Assembly (NCBI GenBank): GCA_029339505.1
Contig: JAQISU010000167.1
Location: 3,321,001 to 3,385,000, forward strand
DNA: 64,000 nt
From: Unio delphinus
Taxonomy: Eukaryota > Mollusca > Bivalvia > Unionida > Unionidae
Direction of reading: 5' to 3'
A model generated the notes under the pieces. It was not told the origin of the DNA, made no database searches, and saw only the letters and a program-made list of their open reading frames with translations. Position numbers and translations under genes: made by a program. The stretch's first letter is position 1; the number at the start of each line of letters is the position of its first letter. This document shows positions 10,074 through 22,500 of the stretch, piece by piece.

Positions 10074-12439
10074 TGGAATCTCTCAGACACATTCGATTTA
10101 CTTTACAGCTAATTGCTAATTGTATGTAGTGGAATCTCTCAGACACATTCGATTTACTTTATAGCTAATTGCTAATTGTATATAGTGGAATCTCTCAGAC
10201 ACATTCGATTTACTTTATAGCTAATTGCTAATTGTATGTAGTGGAATCTCTCAGACACATTCGATTTACTTTATATCTAATTGCTAATTGTATATAGTGG
10301 AATCTCTCAGACACATTCGATTTACTTTATAGCTAATTGCTAATTGTATATAGTGGAATCTATCAGACACATTCGATTTACTTTATAGCTAATTGCTAAT
10401 TGTATGTAGTGGAATCTCTCAGACACATTCGATTTACTTTATAGCTAATTGCTAATTGTATGTAGTTTTAATCTCTCAGACACGTTCGATTTACTTTACA
10501 GCTAATTAGCTAGTTCTATATAGTGGAATCTCTCAGACACATTCGATTTACTTTACAGCTAATTGCTAATTGTATATAGTGGAATCTCTCAGACACATTC
10601 GATTTACTTTAGAGCTAATAGCTAATTGTATATAGTGGAATCTCTCAGACACATTCGATTTACTTTACAGCTAATTAGCTAGTTGTATATAGTGGAATCT
10701 CTCAGACACATTCGATTTACTTTACAGCTAATTGCTAATTGTATATAGTGGAATCTCTCAGACACATTCGATTTACTTTAGAGCTAATAGCTAATTGTAT
10801 ATAGTGGAATCTCTCAGACACATTCGATTTACTTTATAGCTAATTAGCTAATTGTATATAATGGAATCTCTCAGACACATTCGATTTACTTTATAGCTAA
10901 TTAGCTAATTGTATATAGTGGAATCTCTCAGACACATTCGATTTACTTTATAGCTAATTGTTAATTGTATATAGTGGAACCTCTCAGACACATTCGATTT
11001 ACTTTATATCTAATTGCTAATTGTATATAGTGGAATATCTCAGACACATTCGATTTACTTTATAGCTAATTGCTAATTGTATGTAGTGGAATCTCTCAGA
11101 CACATTCGATTTACTTTATAGCTAATTGCTAATTGTATGTAGTGGAATCTCTCAGACACATTCGATTTACTTTATAGCTAATTGCTAATTGTATGTAGTG
11201 GAATCTCTCAGACACATTCGATTTACTTTACAGCTAATTAGCTAGTTGTATATAGTGGAATCTCTCAGACACATTTGATTTACTTTACAGCTAATTGCTA
11301 ATTGTATATAGTGGAATCTCTCAGACACATTCGATTTACTTTAGAGCTAATAGCTAATTGTATATAGTGGAATCTCTCAGACACATTCGATTTACTTTAT
11401 AGCTAATTAGCTAATTGTATATAGTGGAATCTCTCAGACACATTCGATTTACTTTACAGCTAATTAGCTAATCGTATATAGTGGAATCTCTCAGACACAT
11501 TCGATTTACTTTATAGCTAATTGTTAATTGTATATAGTGGAATCTCTCAGACACATTCGATTTACTTTACAGCTAATTGCTAATTGTATATAGTGGAATC
11601 TCTCAGACATATTCGATTTACTTTACAGCTAATTAGCTCATTGTATATAGTGGAATCTCTCAGAAACATTCGATTTACTTTATAGCTAATTGCTAATTGT
11701 ATATAGTGGAATCTCTCAGACACATTCGATTTACTTTATAGCTAATTAGCTAATTGTATATAGTGGAATCTCTCAGACACATTCGATTTACTTTATAGCT
11801 AATTGCTAATTGTATATAGTGGAATCTCTCAGACATATTCGATTTACTTTATAGCTAATTAGCTAATTGTATATAGTGGAATCTCTCAGACACATTCGAT
11901 TTACTTTATAACTAATTGCTAATTGTATATAGTGGAATCTCTCAGACACATTCGATTTACTTTACAGCTAATGAGCTAATTGTATATAGTGGAATCTCTC
12001 AGACACATTCGATTTACTTTACAGCTAATTGCTAATTGTATATAGTGGAATCTCTCAGACACATTCGATTTACTTTACAGCTAATTGCTAATTGTATATA
12101 GTGGAATCTCTCAGACACATTCGATTTACTTTATAGCTAATAGCTAATTGTATATAGTGGAATCTCTCAGACACATTCGATTTACTTTATAGCTAATTAG
12201 CTAATTGTATATAGTGGAATCTCTCAGACACATTCGATTTACTTTATAGCTAATTAGCTAATTGTATATAGTGGAATCTCTCAGACACATTCGATTTACT
12301 TATAGCTAATTGTTAATTGTATATAGTGGAATCTCTCAGACATATTCGATTTACTTTATAGCTAATTAGCTAATTGTATATAGTGGAATCTCTCAGACAC
12401 ATTCGATTTACTTTCTAGCTAATTGCTAATTGTATATAC
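10074..12439. repeat. 56-bp satellite array, about 42 units
   Basis: A single continuous array of a 56-57-bp unit. The constant part is TGGAATCTCTCAGACACATT followed by CGATTTACTTTA; the variable part is GCTAATTGCTAATTG, GCTAATTAGCTAATTG or GCTAATAGCTAATTG. Variant order shows higher-order structure: a three-unit block occurs at least three times, and a larger block starting with the rare TATCTAATTG variant near 10273 recurs starting near 11006. Units of the middle type contain the perfect palindrome TAGCTAATTAGCTA. No open frame or promoter is evident. Confidence 0.98.
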
Positions 12440-12485
12440 TGTGCAATCGTAGACTCGTTATTAAAATTAATATCGGATCCCTTCA

Positions 12486-12891
12486 TGTGACATAGCAAGA
12501 AATAGTTCTGTTTTGTGTCTTTTGTGTGTAATTTAATGTAACATATCAAGAAATAGTTCTGTGTTGTCTTTTGTGTGTAATTTAATGTAACATAGCAATA
12601 AATAGTTCTGTGTTGTGTCTTTTGTGTGTAATTTAATGTAACATAGCAAGAAATAGTTCTGTGTTGTGTCTTTTGTGTGTAATTTAATGTAACAGCAAGA
12701 AATAGTTCTGTGTTGTGTCTTTTGTGTGTAATTTAATGTAACTTAGCAAGAAATAGTTCTGTGTTGTGTCTTTTGTGTGTAATTTAATGTAACATAGCAA
12801 GAAATAGTTCTGTGTTGTGTCTTTTGTGTGTAATTTAATGTAACATAGCAAGAAATAGTTCTGTGTTGTCTTTTGTGTGTAATTTAATACA
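12486..12891. repeat. 51-bp minisatellite, 8 copies
   Basis: Eight units at 51-bp spacing with core AGCAAGAAATAGTTCTGTG and a T/G-rich second half. Single units lack 4 or 5 bases. It lies less than 50 bp beyond the 56-bp satellite but has an unrelated sequence. Confidence 0.95.
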
Positions 12892-14439
12892 TTTTTGTTT
12901 GAGTAAGTTACAGAATTTCACTGAAAAAAGACGAATTTTGTTTTATCTCGAGCATTATTCTAGTCTTTTACTAGAGGGTAATAGCATGAAAGAATGTTAA
13001 ATAAGTCTAACAGTTTGTCTATATACTAATCAAACCGTTACGAATTATGAATAGTGACACAGAGCTCCAGCAAAATACCTTAATAATCCAACCACCCTGG
13101 GTGTTGCAATCACATTTCAACGCCCGTAACAGCAGAGCTCTATGATTTCAGTTAATTACTTTTACTGGCTAATTTTGTGAGGATGGTACGTGACTAATAT
13201 TGGATTTAAAAGTTTATTTTAAGTAATAATGAAGAGAAACATTTTTGAATGCTTCAAGAGGAATACTACTTTACTTCAAATCATAAAAAATCGATTGCCT
13301 GATACATTTTATAAATATTCTTATCTTACACTAGGAAGATTTCTATATAGCTTGACCATGATTTTCTACCACAACATCCGAACGATAAAAGTATAGAATC
13401 CAAACCGAAGAATGTCCGTTAAACACCTTTTTTAAAGGCGATGGGGACCAAATAATTATTTGTGATTAGGAAATGTAGCAGGAAAATTGGATATGTAAAA
13501 TATCATCCATTGTCTTGCATATTTAATTCGGAAAAACTCGCATAAATGAATTACATTTATAAAACTAAGGGCATATATTTGCTCATGATCTCACCACAGT
13601 AAGTAAAATCGTGCGTGTACTTGATGCGACAGAGTTAAAGTGAAATTCTGTTTATGCTAACCTAAACATATTGACGTCAAGGTTTTCATTCAGTTAATAT
13701 TGAAATAAAGATACACTGTACAATTCGCTTAAGGCTGCAATACAAATCTGTCCATATTCTTGTTGAAGGATACAGCTGGAAATTTCACTTAAAAATTAAA
13801 ATACAACTAAAATGCTTGTTTGTATGTAACTTTTTAACTCCATGTTTTAAGAATACAAAGACCGAACAACTGTAATATTACGTGTTCTAGATAAACTGTA
13901 TTTACACGTATGTTATTATTTAGAATTTTAAATCATTATGTCCTTGTTTAGGACTACGTCATTTTTACTATTACTTTGCATCGCAGGAGCAGTGTATATT
14001 ATAAATGCCAAAATATTAAATCAGACAAAATTAATTTATCAATTACAATCTGTGATTATTTCTGGGCAGTTGGCTTGCAAACTACGGTTTATAAATAATT
14101 TTTTTTTTCTCTTTTGAAGCACATATTGCTACACAAGTGAATGCAGACAGTGGCTAGATTTACTAACGTGGTTTTGTTTTCTGTACAATATCATAGCATA
14201 ATGCACCCTACTTGGGAAGCAATATCTTTCCAGTAAAAGTAGGTCATCGTGATCGTCTTAATAGGCAATGTTGTATGATCCTTTCTGGCAGGATTTATTT
14301 GTTGGTAACTGCTGCATGTAGAGTGATATACAGAACGTTCAGATGTATCAAAGAATAACAATGTAATCTATAGTTTAGGTGAGTCAGTGTGATCTATATT
14401 ATCCGTATTCACACATTATTATTTCGAATATACAAACAC
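12892..14439. other. Intergenic stretch, nothing recognised
   Basis: AT-rich DNA with no coding signature. One perfect TGACGTCA palindrome is at 13672-13679. Confidence 0.5.
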
Positions 14440-14870
14440 TACGTATATCTAATTCATTTAGCATCTTGTACATTTGAAATTAGATTATATATTCAGTGTT
14501 GGATCTTAAACATTTAATACATATATTTATTGAATTGATTTAGTATGCTGGAGATGTTAATGATAATATTACTGAATCAATGGAGCATCTTGGATACTTA
14601 ATAAAATTATTATTCAATCAGTTCAGAATCTTTGAAACTTAACACTAATTTCGTCTAATCAATTCAGTATCATAGATAATTGTTAATTAAATAATCTCCT
14701 TAATTAAATATCCGGGATACATAGTAATAATATAATCTAATTAAGTATTCTAGAATGTAAGAATTGTATTCACTAATTCGGTATACTGGACAATTAATAA
14801 TTACATTATTTAATTAATTCAGTATTCTTGACATTTAATTATCTAATCGATTCAGTACCTTGGTTATATC
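14440..14870. repeat. Highly degenerate tandem repeat of about 50 bp
   Basis: About eight loosely related segments share the pattern ATCAATTCAGTAT-CTTGGA-ATTTAATAAT. They are very diverged, so unit length and boundaries are approximate. Confidence 0.5.
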
Positions 14871-14955
14871 CCAAAGACCCAGATATGTCCAGTGTTTCTC
14901 GCGGGATCATCATTGTTTATACTGACATCAAGCATCTCCACATATTCAGCTTCAT

Positions 14956-15294
14956 TTAGTCACATGACCTGAATGTATCTGAATCATGCACAACATAAAT
15001 ATGAATAAAATAGAAAACAATTTCTCTCTCGGGATGTAAAGCAAAGAGGTGTTGTATAGATATATAGGTGTTTGATTTAGTAGCGAGTTTTCTGGTGAAA
15101 TGAAAATATATCATGTAGAGTGACTCTTTCAAACTTCTCTTTCTGTGACAATATAGTTTGTACACACATTGTTCAAGGTCAACTCGATTGTTAAGTAGTT
15201 CTTCAGAGTTATTAGGACTTAAAAATAATTCCCAAAGTATCCTATCTAAATTGACGGAGTACGAAGGAAGCACACTAGTTTTGCGAAGTACCAT
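14956..15294 (-). CDS. Unrecognised 112-codon open frame
   Basis: One of the longest open frames here that is not made of simple repeats. It starts with ATG and has a fairly even residue mix (for example SEELLNNRVDLEQCVYKLYC). I recognise no domain, signal peptide or membrane segment, and see no convincing splice or promoter signals. In a window this AT-rich a frame of this length can occur by chance, so it is a weak candidate only. Confidence 0.15.
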   Translation of the reverse strand: MVLRKTSVLPSYSVNLDRILWELFLSPNNSEELLNNRVDLEQCVYKLYCHRKRSLKESLYMIYFHFTRKLATKSNTYISIQHLFALHPEREIVFYFIHIYVVHDSDTFRSCD

Positions 15295-16149
15295 TTGTAT
15301 CGTTTGTTGTCATGACATGGAACGATGAAGTGTTTTATCTCTCATCACCTTTATGGGAGCCCGCACATAAGAGCAATGGGAGTACTCCTACATTCGTAAA
15401 TCGTAATAGATAATCACTATATGTGTGCCATTTTCACCGAAAAGCTTAATTCTGTCGGCGGTCCTGATCACCGGGCACAAACATGTTGGATATCGGGCCC
15501 AATAGTTCTTTGCATCTATTCAGTTATATACCATATTATATACTGGAAAACGTGATTCAATCATCGATCTACAAGGTTAACAGTGTACAATGTACATCTT
15601 TTAATGATTTGAACAACTTTGAAAAACAGAAAACTTACTATATGGTACAAACAGGAAGCACCAATCAGTTTAGAATGACTTTATGAGACAACATTTTTTT
15701 GTTAATCTTCTTGTATTATACAAAAATAAAATTATACACTGCTGGTCATCTCCTTATAAACAGAAATAAATATTTATGATCTTGTATGCTAATTTGTATG
15801 GAACGCAGTCATATTATTATAAAGCAAAATGCCAGGAGGGAAATATCTAGCAATCAAGGCACCCTCTTTAATTCTAACCTTTGTCTTGCTTTGTTATGCC
15901 TTTCCTTTTCTAAGTATTCAAACAAAAGGGCGGCTTCGTTGTCAGAGTGATTGATTACATAGTATCTATTATTATCTGATTGGTTTCATGAGTGATATAT
16001 ATTAGGTGGTGTCTAGACCACTACACATGATGTTGCCTGTTCAGCCAATCAAGAGTGTTTGTAGAGGAAGGCAGCCTTAAGTTAGTATTCATATCAGCTA
16101 TAAATTAAGACTGTCATTATGTGTGATGGATTTAGATTCATGCTTTATC
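15295..16149. other. Intergenic stretch, nothing recognised
   Basis: No gene or element recognised before the LINE. The segment GGTGTCTAGACCACTACAC at about 16008 is nearly self-complementary. Confidence 0.45.
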
Positions 16150-16499
16150 TGCTCGGGAAAGCGACGAACCCGCCCATACACGAGTCTCCTGCTGACTTGC
16201 AGGTTGGCTTTGGTTAACCAAAGGTTAAGGGAGTAAACCCTAAAAGAAAATCCGGAGTGGAGACCCTAAGGCACTTGGGCGATGTACTACATCCCCTTCT
16301 GGCAACTCCTTAGTCTGGAGAGGGATGGTCTCCGCCAGACGACTTTTGCCCAAGACCCACTGATAATGCTGGACAAATCTGAAATTACCATACCGGATCG
16401 GTCGTCGCCCAGGTCAACAAGGACAGCGCCTGTCGTTGTTCTCTAGGACGAAGGTGACAAGTGTAATACTGGTACTTTGCATTAAATCAGAGCGAGAAA

Positions 16500-17290
16500 C
16501 AGCATTGCCATCGCCACCTGGAACATTAGAACTCTGGCGCAAACTGGAAGACTCCAAGAGCTGACACATGAGATGGAACACTACACAGGGCACGTTCTGG
16601 GACTCTGATGGAAAACCCTAGGAGAACACCATACTGAAGATGGGCATATATTGGCATATATTATACTATAGTGGAGAGTTGGACAAGTCCATACATGGAG
16701 TAGGCTTCCATAAAACCATCAACGGATCTGTGCTTGAATGTCGCCCCATATCTAGCAGAATCATCTCCATTCGTCTTAAAGCGTCTCCCTTTAAAATCAC
16801 AATTATCCAAGTCTATGCTCCAACTACTGATCATGATGATGAAGAAATAGAGGAGATTTTACAACAAACTCCAGGGTATTATAAACATGGTAAGTGAAGA
16901 AAGACATCCTCATCATCCAAGGAGACTGGAATGCCAAAGTTGGCAAATATGCTCTAAAAGACTGGGATGATCATTGTGAACCTTATTGCAATGAGCTTAC
17001 CAATGAAAGAGGGAGACGTCCACTCCTTTTCGCAAGCTACAACAACGTGGTACTAGCCAACACCCTGGGCCAACATAAAGCTTCATGATGGTGGACATGG
17101 CATGCACCAAATGGAACCCATCATAACCAGATCGACTACATACTGCTTCAAAACCGTTACCGATCTGGCATCAATAGAGCAAAAACAAGACCGTTCCCAA
17201 GTGCAGCTGTTGGGAGTGATCATGCCCTCGTCATAATGAATTTCCGAGTGAGACTGAAGAAACTTAAAGAAAATCAGGCTCAAATTCAAC
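16500..17290 (+). pseudogene. RTE-like LINE endonuclease region, broken
   Basis: Translated in shifting frames, this region has the landmarks of an apurinic/apyrimidinic-type (EEP fold) endonuclease, the enzyme that nicks target DNA for LINE insertion. It begins near WNIRTLAQTGRLQEL (about 16516), followed by IQVYAPTTDHDDEEIEE (about 16805), IIQGDWNAKVG (about 16915), NQIDYILLQNRY (about 17126) and the catalytic GSDH at 17212-17223. A stop and frame changes near 16600, 16896 and 17086 break it into pieces. The motifs match the RTE/BovB clade as I remember it. It is part of the element at 16150-19330 and is followed directly by the degraded linker. Confidence 0.85.
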
Positions 17291-18013
17291 CTTGAACACC
17301 TGATGGACCCTAATATCTGCAAGTCATTCCAAGCCACAATTGGATGAAAATTTGCTTCACTTCTTGTGATGGATGTTGATGTTAAAATGATGACAGACAC
17401 TTTCAACTCAGACATGACAACAGCTGCCAAGAACATCGTTGGCCTCCATCGCCCAAAGATAAAATCCTGGGTTACAGAAGAGATTTTGAATCTGAGGAGA
17501 CCTCAAAAGCACTAGACACACAAGAGGGGCATTGGAGTACCGAGATATAAACAAGAATATCAGGGAAGAAACTTGACGAAAGCAAACAAAGATTGGATTG
17601 GACAAAAGTGGACATAAATAGAGAGTAGTCTGATAAAGAATAACAGAAAAAATGCATTCAAGATTGTCAAAGACCTCACCAGACAGAAGCAACCAAGAGT
17701 CAGTACCATTCAAGATGAAAATTGAAAATGCCTCACAGAAGCGAGTGACATTAAAGAAAGATGGACTGAGTATTGTAAAGAGATCTACAACCATCCGTCC
17801 ACAGGAGACCCAGAGGTGATTGAAGTTCCAAACTCCACAAATGATGATGATTTACCCAATCTCAAAGAAGAGGTGGAGTCAGCAATAAGAGCAATAAAGA
17901 ATGGGAAGGCAGCTGGGGTAGAACAACATCGCAGCTGAACGTGTCAAGAATGGTGGGGAATCAGTGATCGAGCTGCTAAGAAAAATCTGCAACTAGATCT
18001 GGCAGACAGGTGA
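17291..18013 (+). pseudogene. LINE linker between endonuclease and reverse transcriptase
   Basis: Degraded coding sequence of the same LINE, with pieces of recognisable protein such as NRKNAFKIVKDLTRQKQP (about 17642) and ELLRKIC near 17976. It is full of frameshifts and stops. It bridges the endonuclease and RT regions at the expected distance, showing that they belong to one element. Confidence 0.65.
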
Positions 18014-18728
18014 ATGACCAACACAGTGGACTCAGTCGCTGATTATAACACTTCCCAAAAAGGCAATCTTCAGCTCTGCCAAAATTACAGAACTATTCGT
18101 TTGATCAGCCATGCTAGTAAGGTGATGCTAAAGATCATCATGAACAGACTGAACCAACAAGCAGAATTAATAATCGCTGAAAAACAGGCAGGGTTCCAGA
18201 GTAGAAGAATCACAACAGAACAAATATTCAATCTTAGGGTTATGTGTGAAAAGTACACACAACATCAACAATATATCTATCATGTGTTGATATTTTTCAA
18301 AAAGACTTTAAACAGAGTGTGGCATAAGGCATTGGTGGCCACAATCAAGAAGTATAACGTGGGTCAAAAGTTGACCAACACCATCAAGCAGCTAAATGCC
18401 GAGGCTATCAGTGCAGTAATTGTTCAAGATTCAGTGGGGGACTGGTTTAAGACAACAGTTGGAGTACGTCAAGGCTGTCTCCTGTCACCCACGCTTTTCA
18501 ACATCTACTTAGAGCGCATCATGAGTGAAGCCCTGGAAAACCACTGTGGGACAGTCAGCATGGGAGGGTGTAACATCACCAACCTACGCTTTGCAGACGA
18601 TATTGATGGTTTGGCAGGCAGTGAAGATGAGATTGCCACATAAGTGAAGAACCTGGATGAAATATCTTCCAGATTTGACATGGAGATAAGCGCCGAGAAA
18701 TCAAAGCGTATGACAAATAGTGGCAAAT
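18014..18728 (+). pseudogene. RTE-like LINE reverse transcriptase, broken
   Basis: A 209-codon open segment covers most of the RT palm and fingers. It contains NYRTIRLISHASKVMLKIIM, QAGFQSRRITTEQIF, TTVGVRQGCLLSPTLFNIYL and the catalytic box LRFADDIDGLAG, with FADD at 18590-18601. The fingers region has lost the usual first catalytic-box sequence: FFKKTLNRVW stands where family members have a DFKKAFDRVW-type motif, so the first catalytic aspartate is missing. The frame ends at a TAA at 18641-18643; similarity continues to KSKRMT... near 18720. The enzyme copied LINE RNA into DNA at the nick; this copy cannot be active. Confidence 0.9.
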
Positions 18729-19265
18729 AAATGTCAACCAATATTAAATTCAGAGGACAGGAACTTGAAACAGTGGGCCAATCAAATATCTTGGTTCCAT
18801 AATAACCGATGAGGGATCAAGAGCAGAAATGTCGTCACGAGCAGCACAAACAACGGCAGCTATGTCAAACCTAATACCCATCTGGAGAGACAAGAGAATA
18901 TCTGTCTAAAAACTAAAATCAGACTATTGAGAGCACTAGTCGTCTCAATTTTTCTACATTAATGTGAGGCCTGGAACCTGAAAGCAGAATTACAACGAAG
19001 AAACCAGTCACTTGTAATCCTTAGCATCTCTTACATGGACCACGTCACAAATGAAGAAGTGCGTAACACCATCAGGCACAAAGTAGGCCATTATGAAGAC
19101 CTGCTCACCACTGTCAAAAAGAGAAAGCTGAAATGTTATGGCCATGTCACTAGATCCAACAATATCTACAACAGTACTGCAGAGTAGTGTCCAAGGTGGT
19201 AGAAGAAGAGGTAGACAGAGAAAAAAGTGGACTGGTAACATCACAGAATGGACCAGGAAAAGGTT
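18729..19265 (+). pseudogene. LINE C-terminal region, broken
   Basis: Downstream of the RT, pieces such as ISYMDHVTNEEVRNTIRHKV (about 19029) and KRKLKCYGHVTRSNN (about 19119), then a basic RRRGRQRKKWTGNITEW-like end (about 19200-19255), match the conserved tail of RTE/BovB-type proteins. At least two frame breaks are present. The same tail is found again, in a separate truncated copy, at 26950-27215. Confidence 0.75.
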
Positions 19266-19373
19266 TGCATGATGTCGCTTACTGAATTATCAGAGGTATT
19301 TATGAAAGGTTCCGGATATTAGAGCACTGTACAGTCAGTCAGATTAAAATTAGATTTCCACTGTAGATCTGAC

Positions 19374-19599
19374 AGCGACTGCTTAGGGTCATGTTCTGGT
19401 GCCCTATGTTATTATCATAATCGCTAATTTTATCAGGCAATCAGATGACTTCATCTATCATTGCGTTTTGGAGACTAAATAGTGTGGCTGAGGAGTATCA
19501 ATGAGTTCCGAATGATTTGATTTACATTCAGATATTTGAAAGCTGCATTTCCATTGATTAATTCCAAGGTCACCAGAACATAACCCATAAGCAGTCGCT
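19374..19599. repeat. Inverted repeat next to the LINE 3' end
   Basis: The left arm AGCGACTGCTTAGGGTCATG (19374-19405) matches the reverse complement of the right arm at 19566-19599, with a few substitutions and small gaps over about 32 bp. The loop is about 160 bp. It could be the ends of a small transposon or two opposing copies of one 3' end; no target duplication was found. Confidence 0.6.
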
Positions 19600-22500
19600 T
19601 ACTCATAAATCAAAAAGAAAAAGACAATTCATAGAGATTGTTTATTTGGCGCTGCTTATAAATTCATTTATTTATCGATTTAATTTTATACAGTAAATTT
19701 TAATCAAAGACTGGAAGAAGTATAATATACCGTGAAACAATATATATGAGAAAGAACAAAAGATAAATTAAAACGTCATGAAGGGGGTAAAACATAGAAC
19801 AAACATGTAAAATACGCCAATAAAATGACGATCTTTCACACTTTTTTCAGTTCCAGTTTAAGCAAGACTCAAGACGAGAATGGGCAATTTATGTTAGGTA
19901 ATGGAAATAAGTAGCTAAAGTTGAAAATATGAATTTGACAAAACCTAAGTACAAATTGAAACAATGCATATAATTTAATTTATAAATCGCACTTGTTGAA
20001 TCAATGAAAGATGATTATATATCAAAAGCATGTATTAAACTGTTCTGGGAATTTAAAACGTAAAGTTTGGAATACTTGAATTTATTAAAGTGCAGTGTCT
20101 TGGGACAATTGTGATATAAATAAAAGATATCTTCCATTAGGGCTGTAAGATCACTCAAGCGACCTTAGAATACCATTACCGTGCGTAAATTAGAAGATTA
20201 AGCTCGTGAAGGAATTAATGAACATTGTTTGAAGATGAATTATCCTTATGCAATAAACCATGGCAAGGAAGAAAACAAATTAAAACTCAAAAAGACTACT
20301 AATGGCAATCATTATCTCGTTAAATGGGAGGAATTTAATGATTCTTTTCACAGTTGATATGTTTATTAGAAATGTAAAGAAAAAAAGAATATACTAAAAA
20401 TGTTTCGATAAAAGCAGGGCAAAAAAAAGCAAAGAATACATTTGTATGATGTCTAACTTTCAATCGATACTGAAATAGTTGTCAAGCTCCGCATACTCAC
20501 TTGTCGAGCAGATGTGTTCAAAATTACCCTTCTGCGTATATCGTTATTTCTATTGCTGTGAATGAATAAGGTGCACGACATCAAAACTGGACACATTTGT
20601 TTGTTTTCTATACGACTTGCAGACCCTAACATAATTTTCCTTCAATTTACAAACACATGTGCAATTCTGGCATTTATTTAGAGTGCAACCAGAAAGAATA
20701 AGTATAATAATATACCAGGGAATTGACACAGTGAAATCCAATATTGCTTCATGGATACTTTTAAAATGATACACCTAATGCTACTCACAAATGTTTATAA
20801 GAGAATATATTTTCTTCACTTTGATATTGCTTAATTTAGATATCAACAACTTTTGAGAAATGCCCAATATTTAAATCGTTCTGGAACGTTGCCTGTTACA
20901 ACTCAAGGTCTTGAATTATGAAGCAGAAAGAAAATTAAATCGACAATTTAATAAATTGAACAAACAACCTTAAAACATAACATACAAAACATAAGAATTT
21001 AAAAGAAACTTTCAACGTTGTGAATTAAATTCCAAATAATCATGTACAAGACTGCAAACCATTAACTTCACAACATACATTTAAGTATCAGAACACATTA
21101 CCTTATAAATGATAACACAGATTTGTATAATAACGCTTTCTTTTACACGATACAAATCCCAATACCGGGACTTTTAAAGTTTTACTTGTGACAAAGATAA
21201 GTAAATGTTAATTTTACTACACATTCTGATTTGGTTTTCTTGTCCTCTTACATAGTTGAAGAACTAGAGTTGCCACAGTAATATTCGTTTTATGTGATCG
21301 TGATTATTTTCTTTATTTAGATTAGATTCTGTTTCAAGTTACCACTACTATGTAAGTAGTACGAGTCATTTTTTTGTGGTGGTATTTTTTGCGACAGGCT
21401 TTGTTGTAAACTCAATGAAACATCGAATTCGACAGAGGAAAGTGGTTTTATTTGCTTGTAAGTGGTATATATTCAATATTGAGATGGGCCTCAGTGTATA
21501 CTGAAATTTATTAAACGAGATTTGAAATCCAACATTCTCAATCTAAAATGGAAACTATCATATCAATTATTCAGTTAAAACACTGTACTATCAATACTTC
21601 GGTTACAAATACTGTATTATCAGAAACCGACGCCTTCAGATAGGTTATTGATTTTACGTTGGGTCCTAAGACTAAGAAGACAGCCAGAGCTAGTGATGCT
21701 TATTGCATTTATGTTGGGGTCATACAATTTAGACTAGAGAGAAGTAGCCAGTGATTTGTATTGATTTCCTATCCGTCTGTAATGTATATCTGGACTTTTG
21801 ATCCAAAATATAGTCAGCAGAATTAAAGGAATTCCATGTTTTATGAAATGGTGTGATATAAGATAATAAGGGAATAAACATAGAGACTTCATTAATTTTT
21901 GTAAAATGTTATGGCTTGTGCAAGAAAAATGTTTACATTAATAGTTTAATATATAGCCCTATTCTGTATAGGACACATCTGTAAATGAAAATAATTTGTT
22001 AAAGTGTGTTGTTGATGTTTGATAGATTTATCACTTTTTCTTTGAAACACGTTTCCATGTTTAGATACTTCATATATGAAGCAGTAGTTTACAATTTTCG
22101 AAAATCACAAGTTTATTGAGGTACCTTTACCGAAACCAGAATTTTTCCCTCTAATACTAATCGTGGTACGAAGTATGCTTGTCGTGTTCTCATAAACCTT
22201 ATATAAAATCCTACCTGAGTATTTACTACAAAACGAAACTAACTGATCAATAGGTAATGTTGTTATTGCAGCATCTATTACAGAAGTACAATGGTATGAC
22301 TGCTACAGAACCTTTATATGTGCTGCATCGAACATGTGTTCTAAGTAGTTTTTATTTAGATCACCTTCATAAAACAGAACAGCAGCGCTTCTCAAAATTC
22401 GCAAACGATGTAAGATTTTCAACTCATTTTAATTTATATTTATAACCCATTTAAGATCCTGATTGTTATATTCCATGATGATTATTATATAAAACAGATA

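Larger units (their letters stand above)
16150..19330 (+). mobile_element. RTE/BovB-like LINE, long but inactive copy
   Basis: A stretch of about 3.2 kb, richer in G+C than its surroundings, carries in order a 5' leader (16150-16490), an endonuclease region, a linker, reverse transcriptase and a C-terminal region. This is the layout of a non-LTR retrotransposon of the RTE clade. Such proteins are often mislabelled craniofacial development protein 2 in mollusc gene sets. Frameshifts and stops are scattered throughout, so no full ORF remains. The 3' end is uncertain because no clear short-repeat tail was found, and no target duplication was identified. The right boundary is set where protein similarity ends. 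Confidence 0.85.

Noticed and set aside
16500..19265. Host gene similar to craniofacial development protein 2
   Set aside because: Such annotations usually reflect LINE endonuclease sequence. Here endonuclease, RT and C-terminal region are collinear in one broken LINE.
22257..22445. 62-codon open frame as a small gene
   Set aside because: No family features, no convincing splice or promoter signals, and a length expected by chance.
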